Below, piece by piece: positions 8,577-17,850 of a stretch of DNA of 64,000 nucleotides (positions are counted from its first letter, which is position 1; every line of letters begins with the position of its first letter). The notes under the pieces are model-generated. The model was not told the origin of the DNA, did not search any database, and saw nothing but the letters and a program-made list of their open reading frames with translations. Origin of the DNA: Dyadobacter luticola (lineage in GTDB: Bacteria > Bacteroidota > Bacteroidia > Cytophagales > Spirosomataceae). The stretch spans positions 1,286,375-1,350,374 of the forward strand of contig NZ_VCEJ01000002.1 of assembly GCF_005860805.1 (NCBI RefSeq), in the 5' to 3' direction. A program made the translations under genes and the position numbers.

Positions 8577-9845
8577 TCACAAAAGACTTTTCAATCGAAT
8601 GCTAACTGCCTTCTTATGTGCTTCGAGTGATTCTGCCTCGGCCATCGCTTCTACGGTCGGGCCAATGTTACGGATACCGGTTTCGGTAATGTGCTGCACG
8701 GTAATTTTTTTGACAAAACTATCTACGGAAACGCCGCTGTAAGCGCGTGCGTAGCCATTTGTGGGTAATGTATGGTTGGTACCAGAAGCATAATCCCCGC
8801 AGGATTCGGGCGTGTAGTTACCTAAGAAGATAGAACCTGCATTAATGATTTTTTCAGAAACGGTTTCCGCGTTGGCAATGCTGAGGATTAAATGTTCTGC
8901 TGCGTATTGGTTTAAAAGGTCAATGGCATCCTCTTGTGAGTCAAGTAAAATGGCTTTACTATTTGCGATGGCCTGCGCGGCCAGATCGCGGCGCGGAAGT
9001 CTGTCGAGTTGGGACGATAATGTTAGATTTACAGAGGAAAGTAATTTCTTGCTGGTCGAAACAAGGAGAACCTGACTATCCGGACCGTGCTCGGCCTGGG
9101 ATAAAAGATCGGCCGCGACGAAGGATGGAATCGCAGTATCATCCGCGTACACAGCCACTTCCGAAGGCCCGGCGGGCATATCAATCGCGACGCCCTCCTT
9201 GCTGACGAGCATTTTGGCAGTCGTCACATACTGGTTTCCAGGGCCAAAAATCTTGTAAACTTTCGGCACGCTTTCAGTACCGTAAGCCAGCGCCGCAATC
9301 GCCTGCGCCCCGCCGATCCGGAATGCTTTTGTCACGCCTACCAGTTTGGCAGCATACAAAATCGCCGGGTGATCGGAAGGTGTGCAAAGAATAATGTCTT
9401 TACAACCAGCAATTTGCGCCGGAATACCCAGCATTAAAACGGTGCTGAACAAAGGTGCTGAACCTCCCGGAATGTAAATGCCCACTTTCTCGATCCCGAC
9501 ACTCCGCCGCCAGCAGGTGACGCCGGGCATGGTTTCGATTTTTTCCGCAGGCTGCAATTGCGCCTGGTGAAATTTATAAATGTTCTGATACGCCTGCCCG
9601 ATCGCTTCTTTCAGATTTTCATCCAGTTTTTCGGCAGCATCATCAATGTCTTTTTGAGAAAAAGCCAGCTCGGTTAATTCGGTTTTGTCAAATCGTCGCG
9701 CCAGTTCCCTGATCCCCGCGTCGCCCTGCGTCCTCACCTGATGGAGGATTGGCAGTACTTTTCCTTCAATATCCTTTGCTTCCAGGACCGGGCGCGCCAG
9801 TAATTCGGCCCATCGGTCTCTTTCCGGAAATGCAATAATGTTCAT
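8577..9845 (-). CDS. hisD: Histidinol dehydrogenase
   Basis: 422 residues, the normal length. It shows the HisD signatures GIYIPGGSAPLFSTVLM, KVYKIFGPGNQYVTTAK, DMPAGPSEV, LLSQAEHGPDSQ and AAEHL, including Zn- and substrate-binding Gln, His and Glu positions. The enzyme oxidises L-histidinol to histidine in two NAD+-dependent steps. It begins two bases after the stop of hisG on the same strand, so the two are translationally close and clearly cotranscribed. Confidence 0.97.
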   Translation of the reverse strand: MNIIAFPERDRWAELLARPVLEAKDIEGKVLPILHQVRTQGDAGIRELARRFDKTELTELAFSQKDIDDAAEKLDENLKEAIGQAYQNIYKFHQAQLQPAEKIETMPGVTCWRRSVGIEKVGIYIPGGSAPLFSTVLMLGIPAQIAGCKDIILCTPSDHPAILYAAKLVGVTKAFRIGGAQAIAALAYGTESVPKVYKIFGPGNQYVTTAKMLVSKEGVAIDMPAGPSEVAVYADDTAIPSFVAADLLSQAEHGPDSQVLLVSTSKKLLSSVNLTLSSQLDRLPRRDLAAQAIANSKAILLDSQEDAIDLLNQYAAEHLILSIANAETVSEKIINAGSIFLGNYTPESCGDYASGTNHTLPTNGYARAYSGVSVDSFVKKITVQHITETGIRNIGPTVEAMAEAESLEAHKKAVSIRLKSLL

Positions 9846-9847
9846 AA

Positions 9848-10711
9848 TTATAAGATCATTTTTTCGATCGGTATCACCAGGATACCTTCGGCGCCGGCCT
9901 GGCGGATTTTCTCAATGTTTTCCCAAAATTCATTTTCATTGATTACCGAATGCAGCGAGCACCAGCCTTCGGTCGTCAAAGGCAAAATCGTCGGGGAGCG
10001 CATGCCGGGCAGGAATTTGGAAATATTTTCGACCGCGTCGGTGGGACAATTGAGCAGGATATACTTGTTATTTTTAGCAACCTGAACCGATTTGATGCGG
10101 AAAAGCAGCTGATCCAACAAACCCTGCTGAACCTCAGACAAATGTTTGCTCGCGATCATCACAGCCTCGGAACGGAAAATCGTTTCCACTTCCTTCAAAC
10201 CATTACTTAATAAGGTACTTCCCGAGCTCACAATGTCACAAACTGCATCTGCTAGCCCAATACTCGGCGCGATTTCTACGGAGCCGCTGATCTCGTGGAT
10301 CTGCGCAGTAACATTGTTGGCTGCCAGGTATTGGCTCAGCAATCTCGGATAAGTTGTCGCAATGCTTTTTCCTTCCAAATCCTGCACGCCCAGATATTCA
10401 TGCTCGCGCAAAACGCCGATGGAAAGCCTGCATTTGGAAAAACCCAATTTATGTACTGTATCAACATTCCGATTGGATTCTTCCGAAACATTCTCGCCCA
10501 CGATACCCAGATGCGCCACGCCGTCTTCGACATAGCCCGGAATATCGTCGTCCCTCAGAAAAAGAATTTCGGCAGGAAAATTGGTTGCATCGGTTTTCAG
10601 TTTTCCGGCACCATTATCAAAGCGGATTCCGCATTCTTTAATAAGCTTCAAAGAATCCTCGCTCAATCTTCCCGATTTCTGTATTGCAATCCTTAAAATG
10701 TTGTTATTCAT
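9848..10711 (-). CDS. hisG: ATP phosphoribosyltransferase, long form
   Basis: 287 residues, so the long HisG form with its own C-terminal regulatory domain. The catalytic part shows LRIAIQKSGRLSEDS, DGVAHLGIVGEN and the PRPP-binding segment DAVCDIVSSGSTLLSNGL. The end, AGAEGILVIPIEKMIL, is typical of the ACT-like domain that binds histidine in this family. It catalyses the first step of histidine synthesis and is the usual point of feedback inhibition. It lies 42 bp downstream of hisS and directly before hisD. Confidence 0.97.
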   Translation of the reverse strand: MNNNILRIAIQKSGRLSEDSLKLIKECGIRFDNGAGKLKTDATNFPAEILFLRDDDIPGYVEDGVAHLGIVGENVSEESNRNVDTVHKLGFSKCRLSIGVLREHEYLGVQDLEGKSIATTYPRLLSQYLAANNVTAQIHEISGSVEIAPSIGLADAVCDIVSSGSTLLSNGLKEVETIFRSEAVMIASKHLSEVQQGLLDQLLFRIKSVQVAKNNKYILLNCPTDAVENISKFLPGMRSPTILPLTTEGWCSLHSVINENEFWENIEKIRQAGAEGILVIPIEKMIL

Positions 10712-10753
10712 CGTGTTGGTACGCTGTGAGGCTTGGTAATTTATATGGCTGGG

Positions 10754-12121
10754 TCAACTGGCAGCCGTCAGTAAAGAGATAATGTCTTCGATTTTCAGTT
10801 TCTGCTGCTCGCCGCTCTTCATATTCTTTAATGTCAGCAGGCCTGAGTTCAGTTCCTCCGAGCCGATTAAAATCACGAAAGGAATGTTTTTGCGGTCGGC
10901 ATAGTCCAGCTGTTTTTTCAATTTCACCTGGTCCGGGTAAAGCTCCGAATTAATGCCTGCCTGTCTGAGTTTTGGTAAAATCGACAAACCGAATGTAAAA
11001 GCCGCCTCGTCAAAGTTGGAAACCATCACCTGCGTTCCCGTCGATTGCGCATCCTTGAACAAATTCAGTTCTTCCATCACATCGTAGATCCGGTCCACCC
11101 CCAGCGAAATCCCGACGCCCGAAATGCCTGGCACACCGAATGTTCCCGTCAGGTTATCATATCTTCCGCCGCCCGAAATGCTGCCAATCTGCACGTTATT
11201 GGCTTTTACCTCGAAAATGGCACCGGTATAATAAGACAAGCCGCGGGCCAATGTTACGTCAAATTCAATTTTGGCATGCTCCAATCCGAGCACTTTCACC
11301 ATCGCCCAAACTTCCTCCAACTCCTGGATCCCCTTCAATGCCACGGGAGATTCCGCCAGCCAGTCGCTCAGCTCAGTAAAAGGTTCGTCTTCATTGGAAA
11401 GGTTAAAAATCGGATCAAGCTGGCCGATACTTTCGCCGGAAAAACCTCTTTCCAGCAGTTCTTCCACCACTTTATCCTTTCCTATTTTATCCAGCTTATC
11501 AATCGCCACACAAAGCGGCCCTTCCATGCCGTGCGCACCGATAATGTCGGCGATACCCGTCAGGATTTTTCTATTATTGATTTTAACAGTAAAATCAATG
11601 ATACCCAATGCTGGCAGAATGTCGTGTAAAAGAAGAACGATTTCAGCTTCGCAAAGCAAGGAATCGGTCCCTACCACATCGGCATCACATTGGTAAAATT
11701 CACGGTAACGTCCTCTCTGCGGACGGTCTGCCCGCCAAACCGGCTGTATCTGGTAACGTTTGAAAGGCATCGGCAAGGTACCCCGGTTCATCGCCACATA
11801 GCGCGCAAAAGGCACCGTCAGATCATATCTGAGCCCTTTTTCGGAGATTTTCGTTGTCAAAGGTTTGTAACCTTCCTGCCAATCCTGCGCTACCAGCTTT
11901 CCGCTAAAATCCCCGGAGTTCAATATTTTGAAAAGCAGCTGGTCGCCTTCGTCGCCATATTTGCCCATCAGGACAGAAAGATTTTCAAAAGCGGGTGTTT
12001 CTAAAGGAAGGAAGCCGTAGCGCTGAAATGACCGGCGGATGGTGTCAAATATAAAATTACGCTTCGCCATTTGTTCGGGACCGAAGTCTCGGGTTCCGCG
12101 GGCTAGGGATGGTTTACTCAT
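10754..12121 (-). CDS. hisS: Histidyl-tRNA synthetase
   Basis: 455 residues. Class II synthetase motifs are visible: RGTRDFGPEQ at the N-terminus, motif 2 around VWRADRPQRGRYREFYQ, the histidine-binding ARGLSYYTG and SGGGRYDNL with GISLGVDR, and a C-terminal anticodon-binding domain. Start: the frame opens at 12157, but the ATG at 12121 gives the family N-terminus MSKPSLARGTRDF and lies about 38 bases after the start site implied by the promoter element at 12166. It heads the hisS-hisG-hisD run, linking charging and synthesis of histidine. Confidence 0.96.
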   Translation of the reverse strand: MSKPSLARGTRDFGPEQMAKRNFIFDTIRRSFQRYGFLPLETPAFENLSVLMGKYGDEGDQLLFKILNSGDFSGKLVAQDWQEGYKPLTTKISEKGLRYDLTVPFARYVAMNRGTLPMPFKRYQIQPVWRADRPQRGRYREFYQCDADVVGTDSLLCEAEIVLLLHDILPALGIIDFTVKINNRKILTGIADIIGAHGMEGPLCVAIDKLDKIGKDKVVEELLERGFSGESIGQLDPIFNLSNEDEPFTELSDWLAESPVALKGIQELEEVWAMVKVLGLEHAKIEFDVTLARGLSYYTGAIFEVKANNVQIGSISGGGRYDNLTGTFGVPGISGVGISLGVDRIYDVMEELNLFKDAQSTGTQVMVSNFDEAAFTFGLSILPKLRQAGINSELYPDQVKLKKQLDYADRKNIPFVILIGSEELNSGLLTLKNMKSGEQQKLKIEDIISLLTAAS

Positions 12122-12165
12122 TATTAGGAAGACAAAAAAGAATGGCCAAATCGCCAATTGACCCG

Positions 12166-12173
12166 CAAAGTTA
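12166..12173 (-). promoter_or_regulatory. Bacteroidota -7 promoter element for hisS-hisGD
   Basis: On the minus strand the bases read TAACTTTG, an exact match to TAnnTTTG. It would start a transcript near 12159 with a leader of about 38 nt before hisS. No good -33 TTTG is seen, so only the -7 part is supported. Confidence 0.5.
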
Positions 12174-12263
12174 GGGCAGGTTAGGTAATATTTGTGATTA
12201 TTATCTGCATTATTTATGCGAAATTGATTAATTTCGCGGCTCTTTCACAAAACAAAAAATACA

Positions 12264-12416
12264 ATGGGAGTTACGGAATTAAAACGTAAAGGTCGCAGGA
12301 ACAAGGCGGTAGCTAACAATCGTACCGCGAAGATCAAAGATCTTTTACGTAAACCAGAAGTTCGCAACGTCGACGTTGAGGCAATAAAGGCTCAGTTTGA
12401 AGCAAACAAAAAATAA
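12264..12416 (+). CDS. Small basic protein, 50 residues, function unknown
   Basis: An ORF of 50 codons from ATG 12264 to TAA 12414. The protein begins MGVTELKRKGRRNKAVANNR and continues with LRKPEVRNVDVEAIK. It is very rich in Lys, Arg and Asn and has a helical, nucleic-acid-binding look like small ribosome-associated or nucleoid proteins. It stands alone, divergent from hisS, with a near-consensus -7 box (TAATTTCG, 12229-12236) upstream. From memory, similar short ORFs recur in related Cytophagales, which a search would test. The clean frame, adenine-rich leader before the ATG and strong composition argue for a real gene. Confidence 0.7.
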   Translation: MGVTELKRKGRRNKAVANNRTAKIKDLLRKPEVRNVDVEAIKAQFEANKK

Positions 12417-12451
12417 ATAAGCCTCTCTGGAATGTTATCCAACTAGTCCTG

Positions 12452-12826
12452 TCAATCTGTTTTGGTAGGGCTTTTTGTTTTTTTGGAGGATTTATTTTTG
12501 CTGGCCGATTTCGTGTTGATTTTCCGGATCAGCTGCCGCATACTTCTGCGGGTTTCCCGGCGAACATGCAGTAATATCCTGAAACGGAGTGCCTCGCCGA
12601 ACATAATCAGTCCACCATTGATCAACGCCAGACTGTAAAGTCCCAGAACCATCCAAACCTGCGTAGGCTCCCCAACCCGGCGCTCGTGGGCCGCCTGGCT
12701 GAGCACCGTCAGACCGAAGCTGAACAACAACAGTCCGCATGGCGCAAGGATGATCCATTTGGTACGCGTTGACATTCTTTTAATCAGCCTTTTGCCGGGT
12801 GGTTTCGGATCAATTGAGGGGATCAT
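12452..12826 (-). CDS. Small membrane protein with basic tail
   Basis: 124 residues. Two membrane segments are visible (about residues 24-43, IILAPCGLLLFSFGLTVL, and 58-78, VWMVLGLYSLALINGGLIMF). A strongly basic tail rich in Lys, Arg, Ser and Thr (SASKNKSSKKTKSPTKTD) follows and would stay in the cytoplasm. An internal ATG at 12775 is an alternative start. It is convergent with the 50-residue gene. I do not recognise the family, and the frame is supported mainly by its membrane topology. Confidence 0.6.
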   Translation of the reverse strand: MIPSIDPKPPGKRLIKRMSTRTKWIILAPCGLLLFSFGLTVLSQAAHERRVGEPTQVWMVLGLYSLALINGGLIMFGEALRFRILLHVRRETRRSMRQLIRKINTKSASKNKSSKKTKSPTKTD

Positions 12827-12884
12827 TAACGGAAATTTTGCAGATGATGATCCTAAAATTATTAATTTTTAGTTAATAGGTTTA

Positions 12885-13655
12885 ATGAAATCCATCATTA
12901 GTTTAGTATTACGGTACATTCCCAGGCCATATCTTCAACTGATCGGACATTGGGTTGCGCGCTTTCTCAGCATCTTTTACATTGGTAATCAGGTAGAATG
13001 TCCCGTCTGCGACAGCCGCTACCGCAAGTTTTTACCTTATGGTAGAAATACTTCCAGCCGCGAGAATGCCCTCTGCCCCCACTGCCTTTCCCTGGAACGT
13101 CACCGCTTGATGGGCCTTTACCTGAAAAGGAAAACCAATTTCTATACAGCCAACCTTAAAGTGCTGCACGTCGCGCCGGAATACTGCTTCATCGACCGGT
13201 TCGAGCGCATGAAAAACCTGGATTATATTACCGCCGACATTGAATCGCCGCTGGCGAAAGTGAAGATGGATATCCATCAGATTCCTTTTCCCGATAATAC
13301 TTTCGACGTCGCATTCTGCAACCACGTCATGGAGCATGTCGATGATTACATCCTGGCAATGAGCGAGTTGCACCGCGTTTTGAAGCCAGGCGGCTGGGCA
13401 TTGATCCAGTCCCCGCAGGATATGAAGTACGACGTCACTTATGAAGATCCAACGATCACTGATCCGAAGGAACGTGAAAAACACTTTTTACAAAATGACC
13501 ACCTACGCTTGTTCGGCAAAAATTATGGTGCTGAATTGCAAAAGGGTGGTTTTAATGTAAAAGAAGACCGGTTTGTGATGGATGAACTTTCACCGGCGGA
13601 GGTTAGAAAGTATTCTTTGCCGGGCGAAGAAATCGTTTATTACTGCTGGAAATAA
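12885..13655 (+). CDS. SAM-dependent methyltransferase with N-terminal zinc-ribbon-like motif
   Basis: 256 residues. Residues about 38-72 hold two Cys pairs (CPVC and CPHC), a zinc-ribbon-like arrangement. A class I methyltransferase core follows: VLHVAPEYCF (motif I region), DYITADIES (acidic loop), MDIHQIPFPDNTFDVAFCNHVMEHV and LHRVLKPGGWALI, the Methyltransf_11 pattern. The substrate is unknown. The neighbouring glycosyltransferase suggests glycan or lipid modification, but the two genes are convergent. The TAA stop (13653-13655) directly abuts the stop of the glycosyltransferase gene. Confidence 0.88.
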   Translation: MKSIISLVLRYIPRPYLQLIGHWVARFLSIFYIGNQVECPVCDSRYRKFLPYGRNTSSRENALCPHCLSLERHRLMGLYLKRKTNFYTANLKVLHVAPEYCFIDRFERMKNLDYITADIESPLAKVKMDIHQIPFPDNTFDVAFCNHVMEHVDDYILAMSELHRVLKPGGWALIQSPQDMKYDVTYEDPTITDPKEREKHFLQNDHLRLFGKNYGAELQKGGFNVKEDRFVMDELSPAEVRKYSLPGEEIVYYCWK

Positions 13656-14666
13656 TCAGGAGGGATATTCAATTGCAGCGCCGGTTTCGCGGTGGGATTT
13701 GTTCTCAAAAAGCCTTTTCCAGCCTTCCTGCAAAAATCCTGTCCCGTAACCAAAAAGCTGCACAAATGCTGCTGCAATGCTCAGAAAAGCCACTTCCACG
13801 CTTTTTGTCTGGCGCAGGGCATCGATAAAAAGTAACGTGATATAAGTCCCCAGCCCGATTAATCCCAGATAAAAAAACGGTGGGAAAATCAGCAGCCAGA
13901 ACGGTATACTGCAAACGGCCAGCGTAAAAAGCAGCGGGAATGTGTGCACCAGCTTCAATTCGTCGGGATAAAATCTGGCAATGTTGATCCGCGCACGGCC
14001 GAAAAATTTCAATTGTTTAAAAAACGGCAGAAATTGCGTGCGCCTTTTGTGGTATATAAATGCCTCGGGAATCAGCGCTGACTTAAATCCTAGCCGGATC
14101 GCGGCAATGCTGAACAAGATATCCTCCCCCATCCGGCTCGTCAAAAATCCGCCGGTTTTCTCCCAAACCTTTCTAGAAAGTCCCATATTGAAACTTCTTG
14201 GGTGAAATGTGCCGCCCATATTATTCTTTTTTCCGCGAATGCCGCCCGTCGTAAAAAGCGACGTCATTGAATAGCTGATCGCTTTCTGGATCGGCGTAAA
14301 TGAGGGATGATCGGTATCCGGACCGCCATATAAGTCGACGTAATCGCCTTGCAGTCTGTTTTCGACAATTTCCAGATAGTCCTTTTCAATCAATGCATCG
14401 GAATCAAAAAGAATAAAATAATCGCCCGAAGCCCGCTCGAAACCATAATTTCTCGCAAAACCCTGGCCGCCATTTTCTTTGAAGAAGTACTTGATGTTCA
14501 GCCGGTTTTCAAAAGATTTTACAACTTCCTCACATTTAATCCGCGAGCCGTCTTCTACGATGATCACCTCAAAATTTTGGTACGTCTGTACCACCAAACA
14601 TTCCAGCAATTCCTGCAACTCGTCGGGACGGTTGTAGACTGGGATGATGATGGAATAAAAGCGCAT
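13656..14666 (-). CDS. Family 2 glycosyltransferase with membrane tail
   Basis: 336 residues. A GT-A fold N-terminus shows SIIIPVYNRPDEL, IVEDGS, ENGGQGFARNYG and the metal-binding FDSDALI, and the acceptor region ends near GEDILFSIAAIRLG. Two to three hydrophobic segments (about 240-310) make it membrane associated. Such enzymes transfer sugars from nucleotide-sugars to glycans or lipids, and donor and acceptor cannot be read here. It is convergent with the methyltransferase gene with no base between the stops. It lies 43 bp downstream of hemL, which ends at 14709 on the opposite reading order of the same strand. Confidence 0.88.
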   Translation of the reverse strand: MRFYSIIIPVYNRPDELQELLECLVVQTYQNFEVIIVEDGSRIKCEEVVKSFENRLNIKYFFKENGGQGFARNYGFERASGDYFILFDSDALIEKDYLEIVENRLQGDYVDLYGGPDTDHPSFTPIQKAISYSMTSLFTTGGIRGKKNNMGGTFHPRSFNMGLSRKVWEKTGGFLTSRMGEDILFSIAAIRLGFKSALIPEAFIYHKRRTQFLPFFKQLKFFGRARINIARFYPDELKLVHTFPLLFTLAVCSIPFWLLIFPPFFYLGLIGLGTYITLLFIDALRQTKSVEVAFLSIAAAFVQLFGYGTGFLQEGWKRLFENKSHRETGAAIEYPS

Positions 14667-14708
14667 TGAATTTTGAATGATTGACCGGGTCGCCGGGCGG
14701 TTAATGAA

Positions 14709-16004
14709 TTACAGGCTCAGGATTTCTTTCAATGAATCTTCGTTGGCTTCGATGATTTTGTTTAAATGTTCGTCCGTCAATGCGGTTGATAGGAACATAC
14801 TTTCGAACTGGGACGGCCCCATGTAAATGCCGCGGTTGAGCATGGCATGGAAGTATTTTCCAAAAAGGATTAAGTCAGAAGTTTTCGCTGACGGAAAATC
14901 GGTAACCTGCTGATTGGTAAAGAATAACGTATACATCGAGCCGATCTGGTTCAATGTATAGTTCAGTCCCAGTTTTTCCTGAGATGCCCTGAAACCTGCC
15001 GCCAGCTTAGCCCCCGAACTTTCAAGCTGCGTATAAACTTCGGGATGATCATTCAAATAATTTAGCATCGTCAAGCCAGCCGCCATCGCGATCGGATTAC
15101 CAGATAATGTTCCTGCCTGATACACCGGACCTGCGGGGGATACCCAGTTCATGATCTCAGCTTTTCCGCCGTACGCCCCTACCGGCATGCCGCCTCCGAT
15201 GATTTTTCCCAATGTTGTCAGATCAGGCGTAACTCCGAAACGCTCCTGCGCGCCGCCTTTTGCCAGACGAAAACCGGTCATCACCTCATCCAGGATCAGG
15301 ACAATTCCTTCTTCATCACAAATTTTACGAAGACCTTCCAGAAATCCTTCCTTCGGCAATACGCAGCCCATATTCCCCACCACCGGTTCCAGTATCAGTG
15401 CCGCGATGTGGTTTTTATTGGCATCCACCAACTGCTGAACTGCTCCCAGATCATTAAACGGCGCCGTCAAAGTATCATTGGCCACTCCACGCGTCACACC
15501 AGGACTGTCTGGCGTGCCAAATGTTGCGGCCCCGCTGCCTGCGGCGATCAAAAAGCTGTCGCCGTGACCGTGGTAGCAGCCCTCAAATTTGATAATCTTA
15601 TCTCTGCCGGTAAAGCCCCGCGCCACCCGGATCGCCGACATGGTGGCTTCCGTACCTGAATTGACCATTCTTACTTTCTCAATCGACGGTACCATGCTCA
15701 CGATCAGCTCCGCAATCTCAACTTCCCGCCGCGTCGGTGCTCCGAAAGAAAAAGAATGCTGGATAGCATCGGAAACCGCTTTTTGGATCAGCTCGTGCGC
15801 GTGTCCAAGGATCATCGGGCCCCAGGAATTGATCAGTTCAATGTATTCATTGCCATCCTCGTCGTACACATACGGTCCTTTCGCTGACTTGATAAAAATC
15901 GGGGAACCGCCGACGGCGCGGAATGCCCGCACTGGCGAATTAACACCGCCGGGGATAAAATTTTGGGCTTTTTCGAAAAGATGCTGGCTTATGGAAGTAT
16001 TCAT
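14709..16004 (-). CDS. hemL: Glutamate-1-semialdehyde 2,1-aminomutase
   Basis: 431 residues, full length. Family signatures are [56 protein letters not shown] and the PLP lysine in [18 protein letters not shown]. The enzyme makes 5-aminolevulinate from glutamate-1-semialdehyde in the C5 route to haem. It starts 15 bp after the stop of the TPR/periplasmic-binding gene and probably shares its transcript. Confidence 0.97.
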   Translation of the reverse strand: MNTSISQHLFEKAQNFIPGGVNSPVRAFRAVGGSPIFIKSAKGPYVYDEDGNEYIELINSWGPMILGHAHELIQKAVSDAIQHSFSFGAPTRREVEIAELIVSMVPSIEKVRMVNSGTEATMSAIRVARGFTGRDKIIKFEGCYHGHGDSFLIAAGSGAATFGTPDSPGVTRGVANDTLTAPFNDLGAVQQLVDANKNHIAALILEPVVGNMGCVLPKEGFLEGLRKICDEEGIVLILDEVMTGFRLAKGGAQERFGVTPDLTTLGKIIGGGMPVGAYGGKAEIMNWVSPAGPVYQAGTLSGNPIAMAAGLTMLNYLNDHPEVYTQLESSGAKLAAGFRASQEKLGLNYTLNQIGSMYTLFFTNQQVTDFPSAKTSDLILFGKYFHAMLNRGIYMGPSQFESMFLSTALTDEHLNKIIEANEDSLKEILSL

Positions 16005-16019
16005 TTTGGGTCAATTCAA

Positions 16020-17732
16020 TTACTTGTCGATCGGCACCCATTTGGAACCGTTGAATTTTAATACAGGTGTAATCTGGTTTTCGTTTGCTTTGGTATAGTC
16101 AAATCCCGCTAAAAGAAATTCATCCTCCCCGTACTTTCTGGACTGCATTCCATCCGAAAGCTTATCCTTGTATTTTGACAACATTCTGGCGAAAAATAGC
16201 AGCTGATCGTACCCCTGATAGGAATATACGGTCGGGAATGTGCTGGTTTTATTCCAGTAATTTTTCTGAAACTGACGGATACTGTCTTTCTCACGATCGA
16301 CATAATCCGGATTGATCAGCGACAACCTTGAACCATAACTTGCCACCCGCGATTGCTGGGTGTTAAAGCTCGTGGCAGTAGCTACCACCGGCGTGCTGGT
16401 AAGTTTCCGGGTGTTCAAAACCTCCATCAAATGCGGGCCGGAATTCCCGTCCGAAGAGAACAATGCGACGTGGGCAGGTTTGCTCGTTTCGTAGCCTGGG
16501 ATGTTGGTTTCCAGCCACTCGCGGTCGGATTGGATTTTTGTCAAAGCCAGAATTTTTCCGCCTTTGCTTTTCCACTCGTTCGCATAAGAAGCAGCCATAG
16601 CCGAATCTTTTGCAGTATTTCCATAAAAAACCGCAGCCGAAAGTCCCGGCGATTGCGTCTTCATCCACTGCGCCGCGCGCTGGGTTTGGAAAGTGATCGA
16701 AGGATGCCCTAAGTAAATGTTGGAAGCCGATTTCAGCAGTGCCGCATCCGTGGAAAGTGGATTAAGCATAACCGTATTGGCATGAGAAACGAAATCTGCG
16801 GTCACCTCGAAAGTATCATTATAAAGCGGCCCGATCACCATATCCGACAGCTGGAAATTTTTGTTGCCGACAATGTTCTGCATCGTCTTCGCATCGGCAC
16901 CGACGTCATAAGCCCACAGATTGACGGTAATTCCCTCAGTTTGCAACTGCTCTTTCGCCATCACCAGTCCCAGGTAGTAATCATAGGCAAACTGGTTGGA
17001 CCGGTGCTTTGAGGTACTGAATTCCTCCAAACGGAAAGGCAGCAGCACAGAAACATCGAGGTACCCTTTTGTCCACTGCTTATCTTCCTTTGGCGTGCTG
17101 CGTTTGGGCGCTTCTTCTGCAACCGATTTTTCTTTTTTACTGAATTTAAATTGTTTGTCCAGCTGATCCGCGAACTGCAAATCGGACTGGGAAACAGAAG
17201 TGGAATTTTGCAGGTTTAAAAACAAAACCAAAGCAATATCTCGGTCCGATGGATATTGTTTTTGCAGGTCTTTCAGCTTGGCCACATCATTAATGCCTGA
17301 TAATGACCGGTATTTCAATGCCTGAATGTCTTTGGCAAAAGACGACTCTTTGATCCGGGCCAGATTGTCTAGTCCTTCGTTGATCTGGTTATTTTCAAAT
17401 GCATTTGCGGCAAGCAGATAGGAAACGTCATTAATCCTTACCCAACCCGGATAGCGGCTTTGGAGCTGCTGCAACATTTGCCGGCTTTCCCGATAACGTT
17501 TTAATTGATACGCCGAAAGAGCGTAATAATAATGTGCGTAGGGAGAATATGGAGTTTTGGCATTGATACTGGTCAGGGGAAAAAGCTTTTCCATCGCCAC
17601 GGCGTAGCGGCCCTGTTTGTAATCACTTACCGCCGATTTGTATTTGCTTTCGACCTGCGCAGTATTCTGCCCGAATGCGGCTGGTCCAAAATTTAAAAAG
17701 GCTAGCAGGATCAGGAAAAAGGTTACTCTCAT
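16020..17732 (-). CDS. TPR plus periplasmic-binding-fold protein (LpoA-like arrangement)
   Basis: 570 residues. A signal peptide (MRVTFFLILLAFLNFGPAAFGQ) leads into TPR-like helices (about 25-185, YKQGRYAVAMEKLF, YYYALSAYQLKRYRES). A type 1 periplasmic-binding fold follows (about 225-565, YLDVSVLLPFRLEEF, VIGPLYNDTFEVTADFV, VFYGNTAKDSAMAASYANEW). This architecture resembles both amino-acid ABC transporter binding proteins and LpoA, the outer-membrane activator of penicillin-binding proteins. No transporter genes lie nearby, and no lipobox Cys is present, so the exact role is open. It is followed closely by hemL. Confidence 0.8.
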   Translation of the reverse strand: MRVTFFLILLAFLNFGPAAFGQNTAQVESKYKSAVSDYKQGRYAVAMEKLFPLTSINAKTPYSPYAHYYYALSAYQLKRYRESRQMLQQLQSRYPGWVRINDVSYLLAANAFENNQINEGLDNLARIKESSFAKDIQALKYRSLSGINDVAKLKDLQKQYPSDRDIALVLFLNLQNSTSVSQSDLQFADQLDKQFKFSKKEKSVAEEAPKRSTPKEDKQWTKGYLDVSVLLPFRLEEFSTSKHRSNQFAYDYYLGLVMAKEQLQTEGITVNLWAYDVGADAKTMQNIVGNKNFQLSDMVIGPLYNDTFEVTADFVSHANTVMLNPLSTDAALLKSASNIYLGHPSITFQTQRAAQWMKTQSPGLSAAVFYGNTAKDSAMAASYANEWKSKGGKILALTKIQSDREWLETNIPGYETSKPAHVALFSSDGNSGPHLMEVLNTRKLTSTPVVATATSFNTQQSRVASYGSRLSLINPDYVDREKDSIRQFQKNYWNKTSTFPTVYSYQGYDQLLFFARMLSKYKDKLSDGMQSRKYGEDEFLLAGFDYTKANENQITPVLKFNGSKWVPIDK

Positions 17733-17788
17733 CAGACTTGGGGTCTATTTTTGATTTGTTCAACAAAATACAAAAACCGTTCTAAGAG

Positions 17789-17824
17789 AAAAAAACGGGC
17801 AATATTCCGGTCGGAACATTGCCC
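17789..17824 (-). terminator. Rho-independent terminator after yidC
   Basis: On the minus strand, GGGCAATGTTCCG pairs with CGGAATATTGCCC with one mismatch and a 2-nt gap, followed by GTTTTTTT. It lies 27 bases after the yidC stop. Confidence 0.8.
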
Positions 17825-17850
17825 ATTATATGACGGCCAGCAGGAGCTTT

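Noticed and set aside
10712..10753. Histidine attenuator before hisG
   Set aside because: The gap to hisS is only 42 bp and holds no run of His codons or alternative hairpins.
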